Of a stretch of DNA of 64,000 bases, positions 8,937-17,618 are shown one piece after another. Under the pieces are notes generated by a model that was not told where the DNA came from, did no database searches, and worked only from the letters and a program-made list of their open reading frames with translations. Location: NCBI RefSeq assembly GCF_014207985.1, contig NZ_JACHMI010000001.1, forward strand, positions 2,339,001 through 2,403,000. Reading direction: 5' to 3'. Within the stretch, counting starts at the first letter, position 1. Every line of letters starts with the position of its first letter. This stretch comes from Nonomuraea rubra (GTDB lineage Bacteria; Actinomycetota; Actinomycetes; Streptosporangiales; Streptosporangiaceae). Both the position numbers and the translations under genes were made by a program.

Positions 8937-10735
8937 CAGCGGGCCTGCCTGTCAGGGAGCGCGCGGACGAGCGCGTCGAGGTTCCCGCTCCCGTCGTGGC
9001 GGCGGAGCATCGCGGCCTGGTCGGAGAGCCTGCTGTGGGTGAAGTAGTCGCGCAGCGGAGGTTGTGTCCCGAGCACGGAGCGGACCCTCGCGCGCAGCCT
9101 GCCGACCAGGACGGAGTGGCCGCCGATGACGAAGAAGTCGTCGTCGGGCCCCTTCGGGGCGATGCCCGTCAGGTCGGTCCAGACGCCTGCCAGCCAGCTC
9201 TCCAGCGGCGCCAGCCCGGTCAGGCCCGCCTCGGCGCGCGGCTCCTCTGCGGGCACGGACAACGCCGCCCTGTCGATCTTGCCGGAGGACGTCAGCGGCA
9301 ACCGGTCGAGCACCGTCAGCGCGGGCACCATCCACAGCGGCAGCCACTCGGACAGGTACGCGCGCAGCCGCGGCACCAGGTCACCGGCCGCGTCCCGGGC
9401 GGGAACGACGTACGCCGCCAGCCTCCTGCCGTCACCCTCGCCCTCGACGAGGACGACGCCGCCGGCCACGTCCGGGTGGGCGGTCACCCGAGCCTCGATC
9501 TCGTCCAGCTCGATGCGGTAGCCGCGCAGCTTCACCTGCCTGTCGTGCCGCCCGACGAACTCGAGCACCCCGCCGGGCCCGCGCCGGGCGAGGTCACCCG
9601 TCCGGTACATCAGCTCGCCCGGCACGGCGGGATCGGGCACGAAGGCGGCCTCGGTCAGCTCGGGACGGTTGAGGTAACCCCGGGCCACGCAGGGGCCGGC
9701 GATGCACAGCTCGCCCGGCTCGCCGTCGGGCACGGGCCGCAGGTCCCGGTCCAGGACGTGGATCCGGGCCTCTCCCAGCGGCAGGCCGATGGGGATCGAG
9801 CGGGTGCCGCCGGTCACGGCGGTGATCTCGTGCCAGGTGACGAACGTGGTCGTCTCCGTGGGGCCGTAGGCGTTGAGCAGGTGGCCGGGGCCCGCGGCCA
9901 GCACGTCCCGGGCCCTGCGCGGGTCCAGGGCCTCGCCGCCCGTCACCAGCAGGCGCAGCGGGGCGAAGGCCGCCGGGTTCGCGGCCGCGATCTCGTGGAA
10001 CACCGACGTCGCCAGGAACAACGCGGTGATGCCGTGCCGCCTGATCGCCTCGCCGAACTCGGCGGGGTCGGTGAGCAGGTCCCTGGAGACGATCACGAGG
10101 CAGCCGCCGCTGGTGAGCGGCCCGTAGATCTCGAACGTGCTCGCGTCGAAGGCCGGGTTGTTGACCTGGGCCATGCGGTCCGACGGCGACAGGGCCGGGT
10201 CGCGCAGGCTGCGCAGGAAATGCGCGACGCTGTCATGGGAGACGAGGACGCCTTTCGGCGTGCCGGTCGTCCCCGAGGTGTAATAAATGATGGCCACCTC
10301 GTTCGCACGCTGAACCGGTGGCGGCACAGGCGGCATCGCGGCTATTTCCGCGCGGTCGGCGTCGACCAGCAGCGCCGGTGTCCCGGGAAAGTGCTCGGCG
10401 AGCTCTTTCACGGTGATCACGATATCGGCCCGGCTGTCCTCGGCCATGAATTGGTGGCGGGCCTTCGGCTGGGCCGGGTCCATGGACACATATGCGGCGC
10501 CGGCCTTGCCCGCGGCGAGGAAGGCGGCGATGCGGTCCACGCCCTGGGGCAGGCAGACCGCGACCGTGCCGCTCGCCGGCAGGCCGCGCGCGACCAGCGC
10601 CTGGGCGAGCCGGCCGGCCTCGCGGGACAGGTCACGATAGGTCAGCTCGCGGCCCGCGTCCGGGTGCCGGACCGCAGGCGCGCCGGGCGTCCGGCCGGCC
10701 TGCTCCTCGAAAAGACTGGAAATTGTCGGGCTCAA
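8936..10735 (-). CDS. NRPS A-PCP didomain
   Basis: About 599 aa. An adenylation domain (A3 YYTSGTTGTPKGVL, A5 NAYGPTETTTF, A7 YRTGDL, A8 GRHDRQVKLRGYRIE, A10 SSGKIDRA) is followed by a carrier domain with IGGHSVLVG, phosphopantetheine Ser541. I place the start at TTG 10735 because AGGAG at 10741-10745 precedes it by 5 nt and the protein then begins SPTISSLFEEQ, as A domains do. A GTG at 10741 and an ATG at 10822 are in-frame alternatives. Pocket residues read by eye (D, A, F, S, V, G, A, T, F) lean toward a small aliphatic substrate; this is weak. The gene is divergent from the aldehyde dehydrogenase gene. Confidence 0.9.
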   Translation of the reverse strand: MSPTISSLFEEQAGRTPGAPAVRHPDAGRELTYRDLSREAGRLAQALVARGLPASGTVAVCLPQGVDRIAAFLAAGKAGAAYVSMDPAQPKARHQFMAEDSRADIVITVKELAEHFPGTPALLVDADRAEIAAMPPVPPPVQRANEVAIIYYTSGTTGTPKGVLVSHDSVAHFLRSLRDPALSPSDRMAQVNNPAFDASTFEIYGPLTSGGCLVIVSRDLLTDPAEFGEAIRRHGITALFLATSVFHEIAAANPAAFAPLRLLVTGGEALDPRRARDVLAAGPGHLLNAYGPTETTTFVTWHEITAVTGGTRSIPIGLPLGEARIHVLDRDLRPVPDGEPGELCIAGPCVARGYLNRPELTEAAFVPDPAVPGELMYRTGDLARRGPGGVLEFVGRHDRQVKLRGYRIELDEIEARVTAHPDVAGGVVLVEGEGDGRRLAAYVVPARDAAGDLVPRLRAYLSEWLPLWMVPALTVLDRLPLTSSGKIDRAALSVPAEEPRAEAGLTGLAPLESWLAGVWTDLTGIAPKGPDDDFFVIGGHSVLVGRLRARVRSVLGTQPPLRDYFTHSRLSDQAAMLRRHDGSGNLDALVRALPDRQAR

Positions 10736-10826
10736 TTTCACTCCTGATGGGATGACAAATCGCGGGCGCATGCGCCTGTTTCCTGCCGGGAAAATCTCCG
10801 CTCTCGCCGGAACGACCGCCATTCGT

Positions 10827-10842
10827 TACGATCGCCGGTGTG
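10827..10842 (+). promoter_or_regulatory. Probable leaderless promoter of the aldehyde dehydrogenase gene
   Basis: A -10-like TACGAT at 10827-10832 is followed by 7 nt and then the GTG start at 10840. No Shine-Dalgarno is present. The spacing fits transcription starting at or next to the start codon. No clear -35 is seen. Confidence 0.45.
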
Positions 10843-12231
10843 ACTGATCATCACTTTTCTGCGGACCGGGCAGTCGAATCCTCGCCGGAACTCGTCACCG
10901 CCGCCGACCCGCGGACGGGCGAGGCGCGCCTGTCGTACCGGCCGGCGGGGGAGCAGGAGGTGGCCGGGACGGTGGCGGCGGCGCGCGAGGCGCAGCCGCG
11001 GTGGTCGGCGCGGGTACCCGGCGAGCGGGCCCGCGCCCTGCTGGGCCTGGCCGAGATCATCGAGGCGCGGGCCGGCGACTACGCCGCGGCCGAGCGGGCG
11101 GGCACCGGCAAGCCGCACGCGGACGCCGTCGCGGAGGTCGCGCAGAGCGCCGACGTGCTGCGCTTCTACGCGGGAGCAGCGCGCGCCGACCTCGCCCCCG
11201 CGGGCGGCAGGCGGCTGCCCGGGCGGGAGAGCTGGGTGCGGTGGGAGCCGCTGGGCGTCGTGGCGGCCGTCGTCCCGTGGAACTATCCGCTGCTCATGGC
11301 CATGTGGCGGCTCGCGCCCGCCCTGGCGGCGGGCAACACCGTGGTGCTCAAGCCGGCGGAGACCACGCCCGACAGCGTCACGCTGCTGGCCGGTCACGCG
11401 GAGGAGGCCCTGGGCCCCGGCGTCCTGACCGTCGTGCCGGGCGACCGGGAGACCGGCAGGCTGCTGGTACGCGCGGGGGTGGACGCGGTGGCGTTCACCG
11501 GCAGCGTGGCCGGCGGGCTCGACGTCGCCGCCGCGGCCGGGCTGCGCAGGGTGAGCCTGGAGCTCGGCGGCAACTGCCCGGCCGTGGTGCTGCCCGGCGC
11601 GCCCGCGTACACGTACGCGGAGCTCGCCGCGGCCTGCACGTACAACGCGGGGCAGAGCTGCGCGGCGCCCGCCCGCGTGATCACCCTGCGCGACAACTAC
11701 AAGGAGACCGTCGAGCGCCTCGCCGAGGCGATGACGGCGCGCGCGGCCGGCACCGGCTTCGGCCCGCTGAACAGCGCCGGCCAGGCCGCCCGGCACGACC
11801 GCATCCTCGCGGAGAGCGGCGCGGGCGTGGAGCACGCCGGCCCCGTCACGGCCGGGCCCGGCGAGTCCGGCGGCTACTGGCGGCCCGCCCGCGTGCTGGC
11901 GGATCTGGAACCCGGCGCGCCGGCCGTGGTCGAGGAGGTGTTCGGGCCCGTGCTCACCGTGCAGGCCGCCGCGGACCTGGAGGAGGCCGTCCGGCTGGCC
12001 AACGGCCTGCCGCAGGCGCTCGCGGCCAGCGTCTGGGGTGCCGAGGTGGGGCCGGTGCTCGACCTCGCGGGCGCGTTGAACGCGGGTGAGGTGTGGGTGA
12101 ACTGCCATCTGGAGCAGACCGCCGAGCTGCCGCACGGCGGGCGCGGGAGCTCCGGGCACGGCACCGACCTGAGCGTGCTGGCGCTCGCCGAGTACCAGCG
12201 GCCCAAGACGGTCACCGTACGGCTCCAGTAG
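10840..12231 (+). CDS. NAD(P)-dependent aldehyde dehydrogenase
   Basis: A 463-aa member of the aldehyde dehydrogenase superfamily, close to the betaine/aminobutyraldehyde group. Visible motifs are PWNYPLLMAMW (cofactor-side loop), KPAETTP, the general-base block SLELGGN and the catalytic cysteine in YNAGQSCAAPARV. EEVFGPVLTV near the C-terminus is also typical. It oxidises an aldehyde to an acid, probably making or trimming a precursor (for example an omega-amino acid) for the NRPS proteins. It ends 11 bp from the convergent SIS gene. The substrate is unknown. Confidence 0.9.
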   Translation: MTDHHFSADRAVESSPELVTAADPRTGEARLSYRPAGEQEVAGTVAAAREAQPRWSARVPGERARALLGLAEIIEARAGDYAAAERAGTGKPHADAVAEVAQSADVLRFYAGAARADLAPAGGRRLPGRESWVRWEPLGVVAAVVPWNYPLLMAMWRLAPALAAGNTVVLKPAETTPDSVTLLAGHAEEALGPGVLTVVPGDRETGRLLVRAGVDAVAFTGSVAGGLDVAAAAGLRRVSLELGGNCPAVVLPGAPAYTYAELAAACTYNAGQSCAAPARVITLRDNYKETVERLAEAMTARAAGTGFGPLNSAGQAARHDRILAESGAGVEHAGPVTAGPGESGGYWRPARVLADLEPGAPAVVEEVFGPVLTVQAAADLEEAVRLANGLPQALAASVWGAEVGPVLDLAGALNAGEVWVNCHLEQTAELPHGGRGSSGHGTDLSVLALAEYQRPKTVTVRLQ

Positions 12232-12242
12232 CGCTGCGGGGC

Positions 12243-13286
12243 TCATGCGGGTGCCTCGTCCCGCTGGAACGGGCGCCTGCCCAGCCGCTCCGTCACCCGC
12301 GCCGCCAGGTGCACGCCGAACAGGTGGTACAGGAACGGCGAGAGCTCCTCGCGCACCCGGCCCGCCACCGGGAACGTCGCGTGCGCCGCCGCCTCCGTGT
12401 CACCGTCGTCCGCCACGACGACGACGTGCCTGCCGAGCTCGCGGGCCCGCGCGGCGATCGCCCAGGCGTGCGCGTGCGAGCGGCCGGGCGGGGCGAGCAC
12501 GTACACGGGCATGTCGCGCGGGCGGGCCCACCGCTCGACGTGCGCCCACTCCTCCAGGTCCTGCCCCACGGCGAGCAGCCCGGCCGACTCCACCAGCTTG
12601 GCCGCCGCGAACATGGCCGTGCCGTGACTCGGCCCGCTGCCCAGCACGACGGCGGACGCGTGCCCGGCCAGCCACCCGGCCTCCTCATGGGCCCGCGCCC
12701 CGGTGGCGCGGTGCGTCGCGGCCACCGCGCCGGCGAGCGGGCCGAACTCGGCGTGCAGCGCCTCCGCCCCGCCCAGCCTCATCGCGATCAGCGTCAGCCC
12801 GAGCAGGCTCGCCTGGTACGTCCGCACCCCCGGCGACGGCTCCAGCCCGGGAAGGTCCACGAGCAGCACCCGCTCGGCCATCTCCGTCACCGGCGAGCCG
12901 GCGGTACCGGTCACGACCAGGGTGAGCGCGCCCTCGGCCGCGGCCCGTTCCAGCGCGGTCAGCACGGCGGGCGTGCGCCCCGACGCGGTCGCCGCCACCA
13001 CCAGCGTCCGCCCACCGCCCGGCCGGTTCGCCCAGGGCGAGTCGTAGGCGGAGAACCGGAAGGCGCTCGACGCCCTGCAGGCCACGCCGCCGATCGAGGC
13101 GAAGGCCGGTTCGGCCGCGCACGAGGCGTGGTGTGAGTCGCCGTCGCCCACCAGGTGGACGCGCTCGATCGTGCCGCGCTCCGCCTCGCCCAGCAGCCCG
13201 GCCACCCGCCGCGCGAACGTCCCGGTCAGCTCGCGCAGGTCGTCGGCGAGCCGCTCGGCCTGCCGGATGAGGACCTCGGGGTTCAC
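12243..13286 (-). CDS. SIS-domain sugar isomerase/deaminase-like protein
   Basis: A 347-aa protein with two SIS (sugar isomerase) halves, as in GlmS C-terminal and AgaS-type proteins. Strand and phosphosugar loops are seen at VHLVGDGDSHHASCAAEP (about 43-60), LVVAATASGRTPAVLTALE (about 94-112) and VVLGSGPSHGTAMFAA (about 212-227). The glutamine amidotransferase domain of true GlmS is absent. It probably isomerises or aminates a phosphosugar or similar aldose/ketose. It starts at a GTG overlapping the BtpA-family stop by 4 bp, so it is co-translated with that gene and the aminotransferase. Confidence 0.8.
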   Translation of the reverse strand: MNPEVLIRQAERLADDLRELTGTFARRVAGLLGEAERGTIERVHLVGDGDSHHASCAAEPAFASIGGVACRASSAFRFSAYDSPWANRPGGGRTLVVAATASGRTPAVLTALERAAAEGALTLVVTGTAGSPVTEMAERVLLVDLPGLEPSPGVRTYQASLLGLTLIAMRLGGAEALHAEFGPLAGAVAATHRATGARAHEEAGWLAGHASAVVLGSGPSHGTAMFAAAKLVESAGLLAVGQDLEEWAHVERWARPRDMPVYVLAPPGRSHAHAWAIAARARELGRHVVVVADDGDTEAAAHATFPVAGRVREELSPFLYHLFGVHLAARVTERLGRRPFQRDEAPA

Positions 13287-14062
13287 GAGATCCCCCTGAC
13301 GATCTCGACGTACCGCCTGACCAGGTCCACGTCGATGCTGCCGCCCCAGCCGCCGCGCTCCAGGCAGCCGCCCACGAACGCCCCGTCGGCCCGGGCCAGC
13401 AGCCTGGCCGCGTTGGCGTGGTCGGTGTGCCCGGCCAGGATGACCTGCACGCCGGGGACGGCCTCACGGACCGAGGCGATCAGCTCCGTGGTCCTGCGCT
13501 CGTCGGCGTGACCCAGCACCACCGCGTCGGCGCCCACCTTCACGGCCGCCCTGGCCACCTCGGCCGTCGGCTTGCCGCCGCCGTACCAGGTGAAGTGGCT
13601 GGAGTCGACGTCGGCGAGCACCCGGACGCCCCGCGCCCCGATGCGGCGGCGATACTCCATGACGCCCATCGGGTCCGCCGTGACCAGGCCGTGCTCGGTG
13701 AGCGTCGCGCCGACCAGCGCGCCCGCCCTGATGAAGGAGGCGCCGGTGACCGTGGCGACGGCGAGCGAGGCCCTGAGCGCGTTGCGCATGAGCTGGACGC
13801 CGACCTGGAAGCCGGGGCCCGTGGCCTGGACGATCGCGTTCACGACGAGGGTCATGGCGGCGGTCCTGGCCGCGTCCGACTCGTCGTCCACCCGGTAGAC
13901 GCGCTCGACCGTCTGCACCAGGCAGCCGTCCGCGCCGCCGTCGGACAGCGCGCGGGCGGACTCGACCGCGACGTCGAGCGTGCGCGGGAAGCTGCCTTCC
14001 TCGTAGTACGGGGTGCCGGGCAGCGGCTGGAGGTGCACCATGCCGAAGATCAGCTTCGCCAT
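13283..14062 (-). CDS. BtpA/SgcQ-family TIM-barrel protein
   Basis: A 259-aa protein matching the BtpA family: N-terminal GMVHLQPLPGTPYY, the internal strand VRVLADVDSSHF and the C-terminal phosphate-loop-like DGAFVGGCLERGG. BtpA was named for a photosystem I assembly factor, while SgcQ relatives sit in sugar operons. Members are predicted TIM-barrel enzymes of uncertain reaction. Tight packing between the SIS gene (4-bp overlap) and the aminotransferase (4-bp gap) suggests it acts on the same phosphorylated or sugar-like intermediate. Confidence 0.82.
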   Translation of the reverse strand: MAKLIFGMVHLQPLPGTPYYEEGSFPRTLDVAVESARALSDGGADGCLVQTVERVYRVDDESDAARTAAMTLVVNAIVQATGPGFQVGVQLMRNALRASLAVATVTGASFIRAGALVGATLTEHGLVTADPMGVMEYRRRIGARGVRVLADVDSSHFTWYGGGKPTAEVARAAVKVGADAVVLGHADERRTTELIASVREAVPGVQVILAGHTDHANAARLLARADGAFVGGCLERGGWGGSIDVDLVRRYVEIVRGIS

Positions 14063-14066
14063 GGCG

Positions 14067-15641
14067 TCACCTGGGCGAGGTCAGCGTGAAGGCGGACTTC
14101 AGCCGGCCGAGCGCGGCCCGCAGGTCCTGCTCGCGGCGCGAGCTGGTGATGCGGACGACGCCTCCGGAGAAGCAGAAGGTGAGGATGCCGGGGAAGACCG
14201 ACACCCCGCTGCCGTGCAGCAGGTCGCGGAAGCAGAGGTAGGAGTCGTCCCAGCCGGTGAACTCGACCATGGTGTTGATGGAGTAGTGCGGCTCCAGCAC
14301 CCGCGCGGGGGTCTGCGCCAGCTCGCCGCTCGCCTGGTCGCGCAGGGCCTTCAGGCCCGCCTCGCGCCGCAGCCGCTCCGACCGGTAGGAGCGGTAGGCC
14401 GCGATGAGCGGGCCGAGCCGCATGCCGTAGGCCGGCTCGAACTCGCCGACCTCGGCCGCGGTGGGCGTGACCAAGCCGGTCAGCAGCCAGCGCTCCATCC
14501 TGGCCAGCACCTCGACGATCGTGTAGAAGAACGAGGGCGGCCCGCCGAAGGTGGTGGAGGCGTACTCGTAGTAGTCGGCCACGAACCGCTCGTCCGCCAC
14601 CAGCCAGCCCACCTTCAGGCCAGGAGCCGACCAGGTCTTCGACAGGCTGGAGACGCGGACGACGTTCGGCGCGGCCCGGACGCCGGAGCACGGCCGCTCA
14701 GGGCCGAGCCATTCGTGGCACTCGTCCAGCACGATCATGGTGGACGGCGAGGCGGCCCTGATGAGCCGGACCAGGTCCGCCTCCACGACGGCGGCGCCGG
14801 TCGGGTTGCCCACCGTCTGGAGCAGCACCATCGGGGTGTCCGGGGTCAGCGCGTCGATGAGCGGCTGCAGCGAGGTGCGCCCGTCCAGCGAGGGCAGCGG
14901 CACGAGCCGCACCTGCGACCGGCGTGCCACGGTCTCGACGAGCGGCGGGTAGTTGGGGATCGCGCACAGCGCGGGCGAGCCGGTGGGCGAGGCGCCGTGC
15001 AGGACGAAGTCCGCCAGCGAGCTGACCGCGAAGGTGCCGCCCATGGTGATCGCCACGTTCCCCGCGTGGTAGGCGGGGGCCTCCATGCGGGCGTTCTCGT
15101 ACTCGGCCACGGCCTCGCGCACCGGCAGGCGGCCGCGGGAGTCGGAGTAGCCGTACCAGTCCATGTCGAGGGCGAAGCGGATGCAGTCCTTCAACGTCTG
15201 CGGCAGGCCCCACGCCTGCTCGTCGATGGACCCGCCGGACAGGATGTGCGTGGCCTGCGGGCGCAGCTCGCCGTAGAGGTCGTCGCGGAAGTACCAGTTG
15301 AACAGCTCCTTGACGAAGCGGACCGTGGCCCTGGAGCCGAGCACGTCCGCGGGCCCGACCGTACGCAGCACGGCGGCCGAACGCCACCGCTCCGCCTGCG
15401 CCACCCGGTGCGCCCCTGGGCTCCGGGCGGCGGCGCCGAGCTCGCACTCCACCCGCCCGAGCCACAGGTCGCGCAGCTCCAGCGGGTCCTCCGGGTTGCG
15501 CGCGCGGGCGTAGACGTCGAGCATCCGGTCGTCAACGGCGGGCACGAAACCGTCGGCGAAGCCGTCCCGGCCGGCGAAGGAGGCAGGCGGACCGGGCACC
15601 TCGGGAAGGCGGGCCGGGCGTACGGATTCGAATAACCGCAT
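14067..15641 (-). CDS. PLP-dependent class I/II aminotransferase
   Basis: A 524-aa fold-type I PLP enzyme. Key residues visible are the NPTG loop (N279), the pyridine-nitrogen aspartate in IVLDECHEW (D306) and the Schiff-base lysine in SSLSKTWSAPGLKVGW (K335), with a C-terminal arginine block VVRITSSRREQ. About 100 extra N-terminal residues precede the usual aminotransferase core, making it longer than the family norm of about 400 aa. ATG 15641 is preceded by AAGGA. The open frame continues upstream into the next gene but has no support there. It probably aminates a keto precursor or forms an amino acid for the NRPS proteins. Confidence 0.88.
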   Translation of the reverse strand: MRLFESVRPARLPEVPGPPASFAGRDGFADGFVPAVDDRMLDVYARARNPEDPLELRDLWLGRVECELGAAARSPGAHRVAQAERWRSAAVLRTVGPADVLGSRATVRFVKELFNWYFRDDLYGELRPQATHILSGGSIDEQAWGLPQTLKDCIRFALDMDWYGYSDSRGRLPVREAVAEYENARMEAPAYHAGNVAITMGGTFAVSSLADFVLHGASPTGSPALCAIPNYPPLVETVARRSQVRLVPLPSLDGRTSLQPLIDALTPDTPMVLLQTVGNPTGAAVVEADLVRLIRAASPSTMIVLDECHEWLGPERPCSGVRAAPNVVRVSSLSKTWSAPGLKVGWLVADERFVADYYEYASTTFGGPPSFFYTIVEVLARMERWLLTGLVTPTAAEVGEFEPAYGMRLGPLIAAYRSYRSERLRREAGLKALRDQASGELAQTPARVLEPHYSINTMVEFTGWDDSYLCFRDLLHGSGVSVFPGILTFCFSGGVVRITSSRREQDLRAALGRLKSAFTLTSPR

Positions 15642-15664
15642 GACGTGTCCTTCGGGCTCGGCGA

Positions 15665-16519
15665 TCACATGATGCGCAGCCGCTTGAGATGGCGCGGGGC
15701 GGCGGAGGCCGCGGCCGCCGGTGGGCTCGCGGTACGGCCGTGGAAGAAGAAGGTGTTGTCGATGACGACGATCATGCCTCGGGCCCAGTGGACGCCCGTG
15801 GCGGACGTGCCGTACATCGCGGCCAGCAGGCCGAGCACGGCCTGGTTGACGCCGCCCGCGTCCTGCCCGAGGTGGGTCCACTGGAGGGGCTGGGACTGGA
15901 AGTCGCGGAAGGAGAAGACCGGCCGGCCGTCCACCGTACGCAGGAGGCTGGGCCCCTCGGCACTGTGGCGGTATCGGGTCTGGCGCAGCGTCGCCGCCGC
16001 CTCCGGCCCGATCCGGCGCTGCACGTCGGCCATGGGCACCAGGACCGTCTGGGAGGCCGTCGGATCGTTTCCGGGGGTGACGCACATCAGGACGATGTAC
16101 CGCGGTTGTTCCGCGGCCTTCCTGCCGCTGCTCTCCGTGTGCAGCGACAGCGAATTCGTCGCGAATGGCTGCAAGGAGACGTCCGCGGTGGTGGCGTGCT
16201 CGCGGCGGAGGTTGAGAATGACCTCCTCCTCGACGTAGGGCAGGACGGCCGGATCCTTTTCCGGCATCGCCTCACCGAGCAGCGCGCCGAAGGCCAGAAA
16301 CTGCCGCGCGGTCAATGGCTCGTCCAGTCGCACGACGGCGCAGCCGGTCGAGGCCAGGCAATTCAATGCGTCGTGGACCGGGCCGGCCAGAAATCCGGCG
16401 GCTGTCGCGTGAATGGCCGGTGCCGCGGGCGGCGGAAGAATGGCGCCGCTGTCGAGCAGGTTCCGCCTGGACGCCACATGCCGGTCGGTCGAATTCTCTG
16501 TGAATGCACCATGATGCAT
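15665..16519 (-). CDS. Fe(II)/2-oxoglutarate oxygenase (TauD/TfdA-like)
   Basis: A 284-aa enzyme of the TauD/clavaminate-synthase-like group. The iron facial triad is H127 and E129 (SLHTESSG) plus distal H260, followed two residues later by R262 in FFHGR, which would bind 2-oxoglutarate. It should hydroxylate or desaturate a pathway intermediate, perhaps a carrier-bound amino acid. Start ATG 16519 has a good Shine-Dalgarno (GGGGAG, 8-nt spacer on the minus strand). A 23-bp gap separates it from the aminotransferase. Confidence 0.87.
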   Translation of the reverse strand: MHHGAFTENSTDRHVASRRNLLDSGAILPPPAAPAIHATAAGFLAGPVHDALNCLASTGCAVVRLDEPLTARQFLAFGALLGEAMPEKDPAVLPYVEEEVILNLRREHATTADVSLQPFATNSLSLHTESSGRKAAEQPRYIVLMCVTPGNDPTASQTVLVPMADVQRRIGPEAAATLRQTRYRHSAEGPSLLRTVDGRPVFSFRDFQSQPLQWTHLGQDAGGVNQAVLGLLAAMYGTSATGVHWARGMIVVIDNTFFFHGRTASPPAAAASAAPRHLKRLRIM

Positions 16520-16547
16520 ATGTCACACTCCCCGTGAACCCGACTGC

Positions 16548-16553
16548 ATGCTA
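16548..16553 (-). promoter_or_regulatory. Probable -10 element for the oxygenase-aminotransferase-BtpA-SIS operon
   Basis: On the minus strand this reads TAGCAT, about 28 nt before the ATG at 16519. It would give a short leader that contains the GGGGAG ribosome-binding site. No convincing -35 was found. Confidence 0.35.
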
Positions 16554-16569
16554 TCCGGGCGGGCCTTCC

Positions 16570-17523
16570 TCAATTTCTTCTGTTGTGCGCTTTCACCCGG
16601 AGTTCGGGCACGACCCGGGTGGCGAAAAGCTCGATCGTCTGCCAGTCGAGCGGCGGGCGGCAGCCGAGCAGGAAATCCCGCACGCCCGCCTCGGCGTACG
16701 GGAGGAGGTCGGCGACGCACTGCTCGGGCGTGCCGAAGGTGAGGTATTCGGCCAGGTCGGGGGAGCCGGGCGGGAGCAGGGCGAGCCGTTCGGCGCGGCG
16801 CCGCCCGGCGTCCTCGGGGGTCGGCGCGAGCACGGCTCTGAACGTGATCGACTGGCGGATCTCCCCCGGCCGGCGGCCCTCTTCCGCGCAGTGGCTCGCC
16901 AGCAGGCCCGCCTTGCGGCGGTAGCTCTCCAGGTCGCCGGCCAGGGTGTTCCAGACGTCGGCGTGCCTGGCCACGATGCGCAGCGTGCGCCGCTCACCGC
17001 CGCCTCCGATCACCAGCGGCAGGCGGCGCTGGAGCGGCCGCGGGCTCAGGTGGGCGCCGGTCAGCCGGTAGTGCTCGCCGTGGAAGGTGACCCGCTCGCC
17101 GTCCCACAGCCTGCGCAGGATCTGGCAGTACTCCTCCAGCATGTCCAGGCGGGTGCCGGCGTCGGGGAAGGGCAGGCCGTACTGCTCGTAGCCGAGGTCG
17201 GGCCCGGCCGCGCCGACGCCGAACTCCAGCCGGCCCGAGGAGACGTGGTCGATGGTGGCGGCGAGGGTTGCGGCCAGCGCGGGGTGGCGCCAGGTGACCG
17301 CGGAGACCAGGATGGCGCAGCGCACCCTGCTCGTCCTGGCGGCGAGCGCGGCCAGCAGCGCGGGGCCGTCGAAGCACGGGCCGCCGGGCCCGCCGAGCGG
17401 CGGACGATAGTGGTCGAACAACGACACCCAGTCGAATCCTAATTGTTCCGCCCGCTGCCAGAGGTCGAGACATTCTTCGAAAGTGCTGTACTGCTGGCCC
17501 GAGTGAACGCCGAATCTGAGCAT
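16570..17523 (-). CDS. LLM-class flavin-dependent oxidoreductase
   Basis: A 317-aa luciferase-like (F420- or FMN-dependent) oxidoreductase. The N-terminus MLRFGVHSGQQYSTFEE and the central LEFGVGAAGPDLGYEQYGLPF are typical, as is the loop PLVIGGGGERRTLRIVARHAD. I chose ATG 17523 because a GGGGGAGT ribosome site precedes it; the 26-residue upstream extension is not family-like. Such enzymes do oxidations, reductions or N-oxygenations in actinomycete clusters. It lies 50 bp upstream of the 2OG oxygenase on the same strand and probably shares its transcript. Confidence 0.88.
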   Translation of the reverse strand: MLRFGVHSGQQYSTFEECLDLWQRAEQLGFDWVSLFDHYRPPLGGPGGPCFDGPALLAALAARTSRVRCAILVSAVTWRHPALAATLAATIDHVSSGRLEFGVGAAGPDLGYEQYGLPFPDAGTRLDMLEEYCQILRRLWDGERVTFHGEHYRLTGAHLSPRPLQRRLPLVIGGGGERRTLRIVARHADVWNTLAGDLESYRRKAGLLASHCAEEGRRPGEIRQSITFRAVLAPTPEDAGRRRAERLALLPPGSPDLAEYLTFGTPEQCVADLLPYAEAGVRDFLLGCRPPLDWQTIELFATRVVPELRVKAHNRRN

Positions 17524-17618
17524 GACTCCCCCATTGTGGTCGCTTGCGATGCGCGGGTGGGAATGGTCCAATGTGTCACACGAAAGTCTGCCGGGCCACA
17601 TTCCGACCGGAGGTCCAC

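Noticed and set aside
17572..17580. TGTGTCACA (and TGTCACA at 16521) as ECF41 promoters
   Set aside because: Neither has CGTC at 16 nt spacing in the right direction; the second points away from its neighbours.
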